In this document: positions 44,021-52,945 of the stretch, in pieces
Layout: each line of letters begins with the position of its first letter
Numbering within the stretch: the stretch's first letter is position 1
DNA from: Vulcanimicrobiota bacterium
GTDB lineage: Bacteria > Vulcanimicrobiota > JAJTBE01
Length of the DNA stretch: 64,000 bases
Assembly (NCBI GenBank): GCA_021107945.1
Contig: JAIORV010000187.1
Coordinates: forward strand, 36,237 to 100,236
Reading direction: 5' to 3'
Notes under the pieces: model-generated
The model's database searches: none
Seen by the model: the letters and a program-made list of their open reading frames with translations, nothing else
What the model was told of the DNA's origin: nothing
Position numbers and translations under genes: made by a program

Positions 44021-47000
44021 ATGACCAGAGTTATCGATATTCTTGAAGAATATAAGTCCGAGGGAGAATTTGACTCCGTGGGGCATTTCACACTGGACAA
44101 GAAAAAAGCTCGGGAAAAAATGAAAAAGTACCAGTTGATCTATCCCCACTACTACGTCCTCGAATTAGTCCAGGCCGCTGTCGCAAGCGGCGCTACAAAT
44201 ATAGAGGTATATGTCGATGCAGATGATTGCATCATAACTTTTGATGGGGAACCTTATTCCAGAGAAGACCTTGATAGTATGTATTCCAGCCTATTCGTGT
44301 CCCAGAGCGATCTTCGACTTGAGCGATATCGTGAACTTGCAATAGGAATAAATTCCGCTCTCGCTCTCAACCCCAAATTTATCAAGCTGATTTCTGGGGA
44401 CGGCAATAATGCGGTTGAGTTTTCCGTTATCCCGCCGGGGGAAGAGATCGTGAGGGAATCCGATGAAATCATCAACGGGACAAGGATTCATGTTAAAGAC
44501 AGGATATCCTGGAGGGTCGCCGGCAAATTCTTCGCGAAACACTTCATGACCAGGCTTCCGCCTGAGGGCCAGATTATCAAGGAAAAATGTATTTTCTGTC
44601 GTGTGCCGATTATATTAAATAAAGATATGATCAATCCTGAAAAACAGATTAGACTTCAGGACGTTTATGTGCAGATTGATTTTCAAAGGGATGGATTAAG
44701 AGGGCTTCTGGGAATTCCGAGACAGACTCACCGGTTACTGCATTTGCAGTTTATAAAATGGGGCGTAACAATAAGTAAAAAAACTCTTCCCATCCCTCCG
44801 GGGTGTCTTGCTACAAGGGGAATAGTTGAAGCCAACAACCTCATCAAAAATGCATCGCAATCGGATCTGGTGGAAAATAAATCTTTTAAAACGACAGTAA
44901 AGCAAATATTGGAAGTTGAAGATGAGTTGATTTTAAAGCTGGTCGAGATGTTTCTTGATATGGAATCCCAGATTCCGGATGAAGACTATTTGGAAATCAA
45001 AAAGTTACTGATCCATAGCCTGGAGGATCGTTTTGATTTAAGTGAATATCGAAGAAAACCTACCGAGCTTATAAAAAAATTGGCACAGGCCGAGTTATTT
45101 GAAACTACAGATTATAAGCTGACCAGTCTGGAAACGCTGACAAAGCAATATCATGAAATAAAGTATGTTCCATATTCGAAAAAGTTCCACAAGGATCCGC
45201 ATCCCGACAATCTTATAGTGGCGCATATTGATGATAATTTACGATTAAGACTGTTGAATAAGCTTCTTCCGCCAAGGTTGAAAGAGGGTCAGTCTGCAAA
45301 TGTAGAAGTTGATTTTCTGAAGAAATTTACCAGGGACAAGAATATTGAAAAATGGAATGAGAAAAAGGGAACTCCCCTCATCCTGTTATCAGACACAATA
45401 AGTGAAACCAGGTTGCAGGATAAGAATATTGACGCCGTTATGGGGCTGACTCTGCGTAGCCCGGATGATTTTTCAAGAATCAGATTTTTCAAGGAGAATG
45501 GATTCATCACTGAAACATATATGATAGCAGGAGGTCTTTTCTTTGATGCTGCAGTGAATAATGACAAATTGCTTCCAAATTATACCTGGGATGATGTTGA
45601 AAAAGATGAAGTATTTACAGACACAGTCAACACAATCCTGTCTTATTGTCCAAAACTTTACATGGACCTCGCCGAAAAATACAATAGCAATTCTGATATC
45701 AATGATGCAAACAGGGAGATTATAAGAAGACATCTTCTGAGATATATTAATTTCGTCCTCTCGTTGCAACCGGAAAAGCATGAAAAAGGCAAGAAGAAAA
45801 AGACAAGGAAATCGAAAAGAAAAAAAAGCGGTTTTACTTGTAAGATAATTGACCCTGCAACGGCAAGAAAGACAGATAAATCCTCAGGATACGACGAAGT
45901 CACAATACCCAATCTTAAACTTGTCCTTCCGGATTCATTTCTCAATCTGAAGATCTTCGATACCGTTTCGGGAGAGATGGCAAGTCTGAATGACCTGCAG
46001 GGAGATCTTGAGAAATTCTTTGCTGTTTATTATATAACCAACGATATGTTCGGGCCACAGATGGATAAAAAGCATGTTGTCGTTGTCAGGGATTTTGAAG
46101 AATCGGTACTTAAGAAATATTTCGGCTGGTATAAGATTACCAATTATGAAAAAGGACTGAAAGCTGAAAGAGATGCGCTCAAGAATATGAACCGCCCTGG
46201 AGAAAAGTCCGAGATATCATCAAGAACCATTGGCAAGGTTAAAATTAAACACGACAAAATATCCGGCGAGATGGGACTTTTAAAGATAGACGATCCGGGG
46301 GCATACTCATATCGCTATGAAGGACAAAAAAGGGTTCTTACAGGAATGTTTCAGGTGAGAATCCTGAAAATGAATCGTTATATAACCACAAAAATGCTTG
46401 ATTTACCTGTAGGCGGGATTCAAGCTGTAATTAATTATGACAATATTAATGTAAACAGCACCTGGAGTGATGTAATTGAGGATGATAACTTCGAGGAAAT
46501 TAAACATGCCCTGGCGCAAGCCTGTAAATCTCTGGCGGAACAACTCCTGGAAAACTATGAGGATTTCTATAGCTCGGATAAAACGAGGGTAAAAAGGTAT
46601 CTTTTACAATATGCAAGGATACATACGGGACGCCTGGATTATGAATCAAAATCTCAAGAAAAAGACGCTCTTGGAATTGCACTGAAAAAGATTCCGTTTT
46701 TCAAAACAACACTCACACTAAAAGAAGCTTCGCTGGAAGAACTAATAGATAATAAAAAGAAATACGGTACTGTGGCGATTGTGGAAAATTTTATTACAGG
46801 TGAGCTTGAGGGAGATAGGTTGATTTGTTTCGCAACGGACTTTGACAAGGAAGCTCTTTCTGATTTCTTTGGAACCGACGGATTGGAAAATGTTGAAAAA
46901 CAACTTCAGACAAAGAAGATGAAAGATTTTGTCAAGAGGACAAAACCCATACTAAAACCTGAGATTACCTCCAGAACATTAATTTGTAAAATTTCGATAA

Positions 47001-48943
47001 AACATCAGGAGATAATAGGGGAAATCGGAATTCCCCGGTATTCTTTCCGCCCGAATGAAAAACTCTCACAAATCCGGGTACTCAAAGAAAATCGATTTGT
47101 AGTTAATCTCCTGACCAAGCTGCCTATACAGGTTGAAGCATGTATTAACTATAATAAACTTCAGACAAACAAGAACTGGTCCGCTATTATTGAAGACGAA
47201 AATTACAGGGAGCTTAAAGAAACTTTAAATCGAAATGTATATATGCTTATAGAGGAATTACACAAGAAGTATTCGGAGTTGGGCGAGACGGATAGAATGA
47301 TTGCGGAGTTCCAATTTTTATCATTCCTTACAAATTCATTTTCCAAATATACCGATATTAGAAAAGCAAAGCCCGGGTCATTTATCAACAGGTTGGCGGT
47401 TATGCCCATATTGACAGCCCTGGGAAACAAAAAAGTGAGTTTTCTTGATTTAGTTGATGATTATGAAAAATCAAAAATAATCTTATATGTCATGAGGGGA
47501 ATAAATCAGAGTCCTCTCGATCCGGAAAAGAATGTATTCATCCTGACAAAAGAAAGCATGGAGCAGTTAAAAAAGTATTTTTATCATTTTCATGATTACA
47601 GCGAGGAACTTGCAAAAGAGAGAATCGCCAGGAAAAATATGTCGAAGGCAAAGATAGAAAATCTGAAAATTGAACAGGGGTATATCACAAAAATCAACAT
47701 CGGAAAGAAAGGATTCAAAGGAGAGCTTGCGCTTCCCGATTATATACCCCACAGGGAGAAGATTGTTTTCACAAGAGGACTTATTCCTATAATTGAAAAG
47801 CCTCTATACAGGGGATCCATGGCGTTCGGCTATATTGAAAAGCCGGAGTTTCAAGTAAACAAGACATTTAACAATGTAATTCTCACTCAATCTGAAAAAA
47901 GAGTTATCCTGGAAGTCATCTATAAACTTTATGAAAACCTGATTGAGAAATATCAAAAAATGGAACCAGGCACCGATAGAGAAATCGCACGGAGGCTTCT
48001 CCTGGATTTTTATCACGAGCAAAAAAATGTTGTGGAATCAGAGTATAAAATAATGGAGAACAAACTGGAGCAAAAAATCTCATCCCTACCGCTTCTGCCT
48101 ATAGCGGACGGGAGATATGTGGATATCAATGTAATCCTGGATCAAATTGAAAGACTTGGATATATCCCATATATTCTGAAGTATGAAAACCTTCTGGAGC
48201 CGACGGAAGAAGTTGTTTTTAAATTGGAATTGTACGCTTCGGATTATGCATTCTTTGAAAAGATGTTTGGTATAAGCCGACTGAAAAATTATAATAGGAT
48301 ATTACGGATCCGGCGCGAAGACGAGAGGTTGGAAGCGATAAAAAGAAGAAGAGCCGGGGAACTTAAAGTGCATATGAAGAAACGAAGAGAAGATGATCTG
48401 AATGATTCTCGTCGATCAAAAGAAATAAAAGTAGAATTTGAGTACAAAGAGCAGGATATACTGAAAGTCCGGGAAAAAATAAATTTATTACCTGAGTCCT
48501 CCCCGATTAAAACCTCCGCGGGTTTTATCGAATCAAAACAGTATAAGGGGAAAATATCAATCAAAACCGAACCGGCGAAGCTTACGCCTGATAAGAAATT
48601 GCTTTTCTCCCTGAAGAAAGAATTCAGAATTATACGTAGTCAGGGAGATTATAAGTTATCAGACAGTGTTTTGAAAAATATGATAGTCGGCAGATTCGAT
48701 GAAAAATTCCCGGTATTTTTTGACAGGAGCATAAGACTTCTTTCTGTTAATTCTGCACATCCTTTTATAATCAAAGTTATGAATGGAATTGACAATGAGC
48801 CGGACTTGATGTATTATCTGGTTTCACTGATTTACAGCACAATAAACAAGGAGTTGAAAGAAATAACCGACGAGGACGAAATAAAATTTCAGACTTCAAT
48901 ATTCAAGAATCTTTTAAAATACAAAGCAGAGCGGGAGGAGTAA
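44021..48943 (+). CDS. 1640-residue Hsp90-like (GHKL) ATPase protein with four repeated modules
   Basis: Residues about 20-175 look like a GHKL/Hsp90 ATP-binding domain: ELVQAAVASGATNI in N-box position, IITFDGEPYSREDL as the first lid aspartate-glycine motif, RELAIGINSALAL next; the usual N-box asparagine is alanine. Four related units follow (about 470-580, 735-870, 985-1115, 1215-1335), each with an IR.LK.NRF strand, an LP...INYD segment, a (T/N)W..VIEDDN block and helices ending in a LL.Y pattern; DFE..VLKKYFG-like pieces precede some. A basic linker (about 588-602) splits units one and two. It is soluble, without signal. It has an AGAAGGG site and ends 1 base before prs. A sacsin/Hsp90-like chaperone is my best guess. 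Confidence 0.7.
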   Translation: MTRVIDILEEYKSEGEFDSVGHFTLDKKKAREKMKKYQLIYPHYYVLELVQAAVASGATNIEVYVDADDCIITFDGEPYSREDLDSMYSSLFVSQSDLRLERYRELAIGINSALALNPKFIKLISGDGNNAVEFSVIPPGEEIVRESDEIINGTRIHVKDRISWRVAGKFFAKHFMTRLPPEGQIIKEKCIFCRVPIILNKDMINPEKQIRLQDVYVQIDFQRDGLRGLLGIPRQTHRLLHLQFIKWGVTISKKTLPIPPGCLATRGIVEANNLIKNASQSDLVENKSFKTTVKQILEVEDELILKLVEMFLDMESQIPDEDYLEIKKLLIHSLEDRFDLSEYRRKPTELIKKLAQAELFETTDYKLTSLETLTKQYHEIKYVPYSKKFHKDPHPDNLIVAHIDDNLRLRLLNKLLPPRLKEGQSANVEVDFLKKFTRDKNIEKWNEKKGTPLILLSDTISETRLQDKNIDAVMGLTLRSPDDFSRIRFFKENGFITETYMIAGGLFFDAAVNNDKLLPNYTWDDVEKDEVFTDTVNTILSYCPKLYMDLAEKYNSNSDINDANREIIRRHLLRYINFVLSLQPEKHEKGKKKKTRKSKRKKSGFTCKIIDPATARKTDKSSGYDEVTIPNLKLVLPDSFLNLKIFDTVSGEMASLNDLQGDLEKFFAVYYITNDMFGPQMDKKHVVVVRDFEESVLKKYFGWYKITNYEKGLKAERDALKNMNRPGEKSEISSRTIGKVKIKHDKISGEMGLLKIDDPGAYSYRYEGQKRVLTGMFQVRILKMNRYITTKMLDLPVGGIQAVINYDNINVNSTWSDVIEDDNFEEIKHALAQACKSLAEQLLENYEDFYSSDKTRVKRYLLQYARIHTGRLDYESKSQEKDALGIALKKIPFFKTTLTLKEASLEELIDNKKKYGTVAIVENFITGELEGDRLICFATDFDKEALSDFFGTDGLENVEKQLQTKKMKDFVKRTKPILKPEITSRTLICKISIKHQEIIGEIGIPRYSFRPNEKLSQIRVLKENRFVVNLLTKLPIQVEACINYNKLQTNKNWSAIIEDENYRELKETLNRNVYMLIEELHKKYSELGETDRMIAEFQFLSFLTNSFSKYTDIRKAKPGSFINRLAVMPILTALGNKKVSFLDLVDDYEKSKIILYVMRGINQSPLDPEKNVFILTKESMEQLKKYFYHFHDYSEELAKERIARKNMSKAKIENLKIEQGYITKINIGKKGFKGELALPDYIPHREKIVFTRGLIPIIEKPLYRGSMAFGYIEKPEFQVNKTFNNVILTQSEKRVILEVIYKLYENLIEKYQKMEPGTDREIARRLLLDFYHEQKNVVESEYKIMENKLEQKISSLPLLPIADGRYVDINVILDQIERLGYIPYILKYENLLEPTEEVVFKLELYASDYAFFEKMFGISRLKNYNRILRIRREDERLEAIKRRRAGELKVHMKKRREDDLNDSRRSKEIKVEFEYKEQDILKVREKINLLPESSPIKTSAGFIESKQYKGKISIKTEPAKLTPDKKLLFSLKKEFRIIRSQGDYKLSDSVLKNMIVGRFDEKFPVFFDRSIRLLSVNSAHPFIIKVMNGIDNEPDLMYYLVSLIYSTINKELKEITDEDEIKFQTSIFKNLLKYKAEREE

Positions 48944-48944
48944 A

Positions 48945-49961
48945 ATGGATAATCATATTATAAAACCGATGCCGATGGTAACGAATTCTGAAAGATACTC
49001 CATCAAAGATGAAGATATCAAGATCTTTACCGGCAACTCGAATATGGAGTTAGCGAGGGATATTGCCGCTCATTTGGAGATTCCACTTTCCCATGCCATA
49101 GTTGATCGTTTTGAAAATGGTGAGATCAAGGTAAAAATCGAGGAGTCGGTACGAGGATATGAAGTATTTGTGATACAGTCCATGTGTTGTCCTGTCAGTG
49201 ATAATATAATGGAATTGTTAATCATGTGCGATGCTCTGGAACGTGCTTCAGCAACAAGTGTGAACGTTGTTGTTCCATACTTCGGCTATGCCAAGCAGGA
49301 AAAGAAAACCGCCGGAAGGGAACCGATCTCGGCAAAGCTTATTGCTAACATTATGACTGTTGCAGGAGCATCCAGGGTTGTTACTATGGATCTCCACGCC
49401 GCCGCCATACAAGGCTTCTTTGATATTCCTGTTGATAACCTTTATGCACTTCCCCTGTTTGTACATTACTACTACAACAAGGGACTTCGTGGAAAAGATA
49501 TAGTTGTTGTTTCTCCGGATGCCGGTGGTGTCGCCCGGGCAAGACATTTCGCAGAGAGATTAGGCACGACTATGGCTGTCATATTCAAGAGAAGACCCGA
49601 ACCTGACCAGAATGAAATAATCGAAATGGTTGGAGATGTTAAAGGAAAAAAGGCAATTATAATTGATGACATGATTTCCACAGGCGGAACTCTCGTAAAA
49701 GGCGCTGAAAAGCTCATTGAAAAAGGCGCAACTGAAATCTATGCTTGTGCCACACACCCGATTCTCGCCGCAGATGCAATTAAAATAATTAATGATTCAC
49801 CAATTACCGAGGTTGCAATAACCGACACTATACCAATCCCGGAGGCCGCTCTTAGAGGTAAATTTGTAAAAATATCCGTTGCAAGTACATTTGGCGAGGC
49901 AATTAGGAGGAATTTCTTTAATTTATCAGTAAGTACCTTGTTTGATCAAAAATACAAATAG
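48945..49961 (+). CDS. prs: Ribose-phosphate pyrophosphokinase
   Basis: 338 residues. The N-terminus has FENGEIKVKIEESVRG, then PYFGYAKQEKKTAGREPISAK (the flexible ATP loop), MDLHAAAIQGFFDIPVDNL, SPDAGGVARAR, and the PRPP-binding IDDMISTGGT. It makes PRPP for nucleotide, histidine and tryptophan synthesis. About 20 extra N-terminal residues precede the usual start. It begins 1 base after the Hsp90-like stop, so expression is coupled to that gene, and rplY and pth follow in the frequent bacterial order. Confidence 0.96.
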   Translation: MDNHIIKPMPMVTNSERYSIKDEDIKIFTGNSNMELARDIAAHLEIPLSHAIVDRFENGEIKVKIEESVRGYEVFVIQSMCCPVSDNIMELLIMCDALERASATSVNVVVPYFGYAKQEKKTAGREPISAKLIANIMTVAGASRVVTMDLHAAAIQGFFDIPVDNLYALPLFVHYYYNKGLRGKDIVVVSPDAGGVARARHFAERLGTTMAVIFKRRPEPDQNEIIEMVGDVKGKKAIIIDDMISTGGTLVKGAEKLIEKGATEIYACATHPILAADAIKIINDSPITEVAITDTIPIPEAALRGKFVKISVASTFGEAIRRNFFNLSVSTLFDQKYK

Positions 49962-50081
49962 CAGACTATTCAAAGATTACTATTGACATAGAATTTTCGA
50001 TATGGTAAAAAGGGAAGAATGGAATTACCTAAGAATTCTATATTTTTCAATAAATAACAAATCCCGAAAGGAGATTTTCTG

Positions 50082-50744
50082 ATGCATCAGGAAAAGCTCA
50101 AAGCAATTAAAAGAACCAGAACAGGAAAGGAATCCTGTAAAAAGAACCGGAATGAAGGATTTATTCCCGGTGTAATTTATGGAAAGAATTTTGACAATGT
50201 ATTGGTAAAGGTGGACGCAAAAGAACTCAAAAAAACTCTCACCACCAGAGCCGGCACCAGGGTAATTATTAACCTTGATGTTGAAAACAACGGAGAATCA
50301 ACTGAATATACCACAATGGTTATTGAAATTCAGAAAGATGTTTTCCAGAAGCGATATATGCATGTAGATTTCCACAAAATCTCACTTGATGAGCTAGTAA
50401 ACACGGAAGTGCCGATCATCCTCAGAGGTGAAGCAATAGGCGTAAAACACGGTGGAATGATGGATCAAATTTTATGGACAGTTCCCTTTGAAGCATTACC
50501 ACTCGATCTTCCCGAGCTGCTTGAAGTTGATATATCACACCTTGATGAGAATGACACACTTAAAGTATCCGATCTCTCAATAAAAGAGGGAGTAAAAGTC
50601 CTTGCGGATTCCGAGGAACTTATAGCTGTCGTACATCCGCCAAGAGTTATGGAAGAAGAGGAAACGGAAGCAGAAGAGGAAGCAACTGAGGAAGGTGCCG
50701 GTGAAGAGGCGGCTGCGCCTTCGGAGCCAGTGGCGGCCGGATAA
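50082..50744 (+). CDS. rplY: 50S ribosomal protein L25/general stress protein CTC
   Basis: 220 residues. L25 domain (KAIKRTRTGKESCKKNRNEG, FIPGVIYGKN) that binds 5S rRNA, followed by the C-terminal TL5/CTC domain (VDFHKISLDELVNTEVPIIL, LPLDLPELLEVDISHL) and an acidic alanine/glutamate tail. AAAGGAG precedes the ATG. pth starts 1 base after the stop. Confidence 0.95.
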   Translation: MHQEKLKAIKRTRTGKESCKKNRNEGFIPGVIYGKNFDNVLVKVDAKELKKTLTTRAGTRVIINLDVENNGESTEYTTMVIEIQKDVFQKRYMHVDFHKISLDELVNTEVPIILRGEAIGVKHGGMMDQILWTVPFEALPLDLPELLEVDISHLDENDTLKVSDLSIKEGVKVLADSEELIAVVHPPRVMEEEETEAEEEATEEGAGEEAAAPSEPVAAG

Positions 50745-50745
50745 A

Positions 50746-51309
50746 ATGTCCGGGATTTTGATAGCGGGACTGGGGAACCCCGGGCTACAGTATGCCAGAA
50801 CCTATCATAACACCGGCTATATGGTCGTAGATGGGCTCAGGCACAAGCTGGGGTTTCCTCCCTGGAAAAAAAGGAAATTCATGAAAATCTCACAAGGAAG
50901 CCTGTGTGACAAAGAGATTATCATTATCAAACCCACAACCTATATGAATTTATCGGGAAGCGCCATCCTGTCCTGCTTTACAAAATATAAAGCGACAAAT
51001 TCAGATATGCTGGTCGTTGTTGATGATATGGCTTTACCTTTTGGTAAAATCAGATTCAGAGCAAGAGGCAGCGACGGTGGTCACAACGGCCTGGCATCAA
51101 TCATTGAAAAAATAGGAACAAGTGAATTTCCCCGACTCCGGGTGGGAATAAACGCGCCACCCGGAGAAGTCACTACCACGGATTATGTACTCTCAAATTT
51201 CACGCCCGATGAGTTGAAGACTATTAAAAAAATATTTAATAGATCTATTGAAGGGATCATGGTCTTTATTGAAGAAGGCATTATTGAAGCGATGAATAAA
51301 TTCAATTGA
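50746..51309 (+). CDS. pth: Peptidyl-tRNA hydrolase
   Basis: 187 residues. GLGNPGLQYARTYHNTGYMVVD carries the catalytic histidine (HNTG) and substrate asparagine; KPTTYMNLSG, DDMALPFGKIRFRARGSDGGHNGLASI and RLRVGI follow. It releases tRNA from peptidyl-tRNA that dropped off ribosomes. A longer frame starting inside rplY is rejected: the ATG at 50746 lies 1 base after the rplY stop and gives the standard length. Confidence 0.95.
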   Translation: MSGILIAGLGNPGLQYARTYHNTGYMVVDGLRHKLGFPPWKKRKFMKISQGSLCDKEIIIIKPTTYMNLSGSAILSCFTKYKATNSDMLVVVDDMALPFGKIRFRARGSDGGHNGLASIIEKIGTSEFPRLRVGINAPPGEVTTTDYVLSNFTPDELKTIKKIFNRSIEGIMVFIEEGIIEAMNKFN

Positions 51310-51469
51310 TTATTTCCGGTTCAATCTTATAGTGGAAAACAATATTCCCGGTATTAGACTATTTACTTTTCCTTTTTCGTCGTGATAATAGAATTGAAAT
51401 TTTGTCCTTCTTAAGGGAGTAGGTTTAAGTAACTTTTTTTAGGACAATCCATTACAAGGGGGAATAACC

Positions 51470-52666
51470 ATGGAGATTAAAGGCGGCCAGATGTTTCCAG
51501 ATATACCGCCACATTTACGCGAGATTGAAGCAAGGAAGAAATTCTATAAAACCAAGACCGGCAAAACAAGCAAGGGGCCAAAAAGTGATCGAACCTTCAT
51601 TACGAAGGAAGCAATGGAAAAGCCCGGGTTCAGACCTACGGGTGGTTTATACAAGAATGTTCCCGATACAGGAAAATTTAAGCTTATGTACGGGATTTTC
51701 CCCATTGCACCCCCACCACAGGGGCCAAAACCACCATTTGGAGCAAGTCCTATGTATGGAATTTACCCCATTGCACCCCCTCCACAGGGGCCAAAACCAC
51801 CGTTTGGACCAATGCCTATGTATGGAATTTACCCGCCACTTGGGCCAAAACCACCGTTTGGGCCGCAACCAATGTACGGAATTTATCCTGTAATGCCCCC
51901 GTTTGCACCAGGGCCAAGACCACCGTTCGGACCAAGACCACCTTATGGTCCCAAACCTCCGAATGCACCTCCATGGCCAAGACCACCTTATGGTCCCAAA
52001 CCTCCAAATGCACCCAACCCGCCATTTGGGCCACATCCCATACCGCCCAATATGCCAATGCCACCGGCAGGACCAAGACCTCCATTTGGACCCTATCCGG
52101 TACCTCCATTTATGCCATTCCCGCCAATATGGCCCAGGCCACCGTTTGGACCAAAACCTCCATTCGGTCCCAGGCCACCGTTTGGACCAAAACCGCCATT
52201 CGGCCCCAGGCCACCGTTTGGACCAAAACCGCCATTCGGACCCAGGCCACCGTTTGGACCAAGGCCGCCATTCGGCCCCAGGCCACCGTTTGGACCAAAA
52301 CCGCCATTCGGACCCAGGCCACCGTTTGGACCAAGGCCGCCATTCGGCCCCAGGCCACCGTTTGGACCAAAACCGCCATTCGGACCCAGGCCACCGTTTG
52401 GACCAAGGCCGCCATTCGGCCCCAGGCCACCGTTTGGACCAAAACCGCCATTCGGACCCAGGCCACCGTTTGGACCAAAGCCTCCGTTCGGACCGGGACC
52501 CGCGCCAATGTATGGAATTTACCCGATAGTAGCGCCAAGCTGGCCTCCTGCGATCATGTACGGAATATTCCCTGAAAAACCTCCAACACAACCCAAGGCA
52601 ATGTATGGAATATTCCTTGATAGACCTCCAACACAACCCAAGGCAATGTATGGAATATACGTATGA
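51470..52666 (+). CDS. Proline-rich protein with MYGI boxes and PPFGP repeats
   Basis: 398 residues. An ordinary charged N-terminus (about 1-70) leads into MYGI[FY] boxes at about 74-145, then a block of hexapeptides PPFGP[KR] (about 20 copies in the core), then more MYGI boxes, the last ending the protein as MYGIYV. I count eight MYGI[FY] boxes. There is no signal peptide. The core is a perfect 72-base tandem at the DNA level. No family known to me fits; a structural surface protein or a repeat-bearing peptide precursor are both conceivable, with no modifying enzyme nearby. GGGGGA precedes the ATG and a terminator follows. Confidence 0.6.
   Translation: MEIKGGQMFPDIPPHLREIEARKKFYKTKTGKTSKGPKSDRTFITKEAMEKPGFRPTGGLYKNVPDTGKFKLMYGIFPIAPPPQGPKPPFGASPMYGIYPIAPPPQGPKPPFGPMPMYGIYPPLGPKPPFGPQPMYGIYPVMPPFAPGPRPPFGPRPPYGPKPPNAPPWPRPPYGPKPPNAPNPPFGPHPIPPNMPMPPAGPRPPFGPYPVPPFMPFPPIWPRPPFGPKPPFGPRPPFGPKPPFGPRPPFGPKPPFGPRPPFGPRPPFGPRPPFGPKPPFGPRPPFGPRPPFGPRPPFGPKPPFGPRPPFGPRPPFGPRPPFGPKPPFGPRPPFGPKPPFGPGPAPMYGIYPIVAPSWPPAIMYGIFPEKPPTQPKAMYGIFLDRPPTQPKAMYGIYV
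52211..52498 (+). repeat. 72-base tandem repeat inside the proline-rich gene
   Basis: Units start at 52211, 52283, 52355 and 52427, each opening CCACCGTTTGGACCAAAACC; the first three are nearly identical, the fourth partial. Each encodes four hexapeptides (PPFGPK, then three PPFGPR). Confidence 0.9.
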
Positions 52667-52748
52667 TCATCAGGTAAATATCTGAGTGAAAAACAGGCAT
52701 ATGTCCTGTATTAGTGTATTATATCTTAATGTTTATATATAACTGCTA

Positions 52749-52778
52749 TAAAGGGAGAAGTATTTTCTCCCTTTATTT
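52749..52778 (+). terminator. Rho-independent terminator
   Basis: AAAGGGAGAA and TTCTCCCTTT pair around GTATT, followed by ATTTATTATT, 85 bases after the proline-rich gene. A weaker ACAGG/CCTGT hairpin lies just before it. Confidence 0.75.
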
Positions 52779-52852
52779 ATTATTCCATTTTTCTTATGGC
52801 AAGTTCTTTCATCCTGGCGGTAAAGCTCCTCTTCTCTCCGTTCTCAGCTTAT

Positions 52853-52876
52853 CGGGATGGGGACATCCCTCCTACA
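52853..52876 (+). repeat. CGGGAT-GGGGA-CATCCC-TCCTACA hairpin repeat, copy 4
   Basis: Identical to copy 3 (12874-12897) over the 24 bases shown, in the gap before the metalloprotease-like gene. Confidence 0.75.
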
Positions 52877-52945
52877 AACCTGGAAATGGGAATTGAGAGG
52901 TGGAAAACGAGAAACGAGATCTGACCTCCGATTTCCTTCCGGTAC

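Noticed and set aside
52211..52498. Regularly spaced repeats resembling a CRISPR array.
   Set aside because: Units are contiguous 72-base coding tandems with no variable spacers, and they are in frame within a gene.
51647..52636. Long open frames on both strands and in other frames across the proline-rich gene (up to 329 codons antisense).
   Set aside because: They arise because the 18- and 72-base tandem units stay in phase in every frame. Only the + frame at 51470 has a ribosome binding site, a non-repetitive N-terminus and a terminator.
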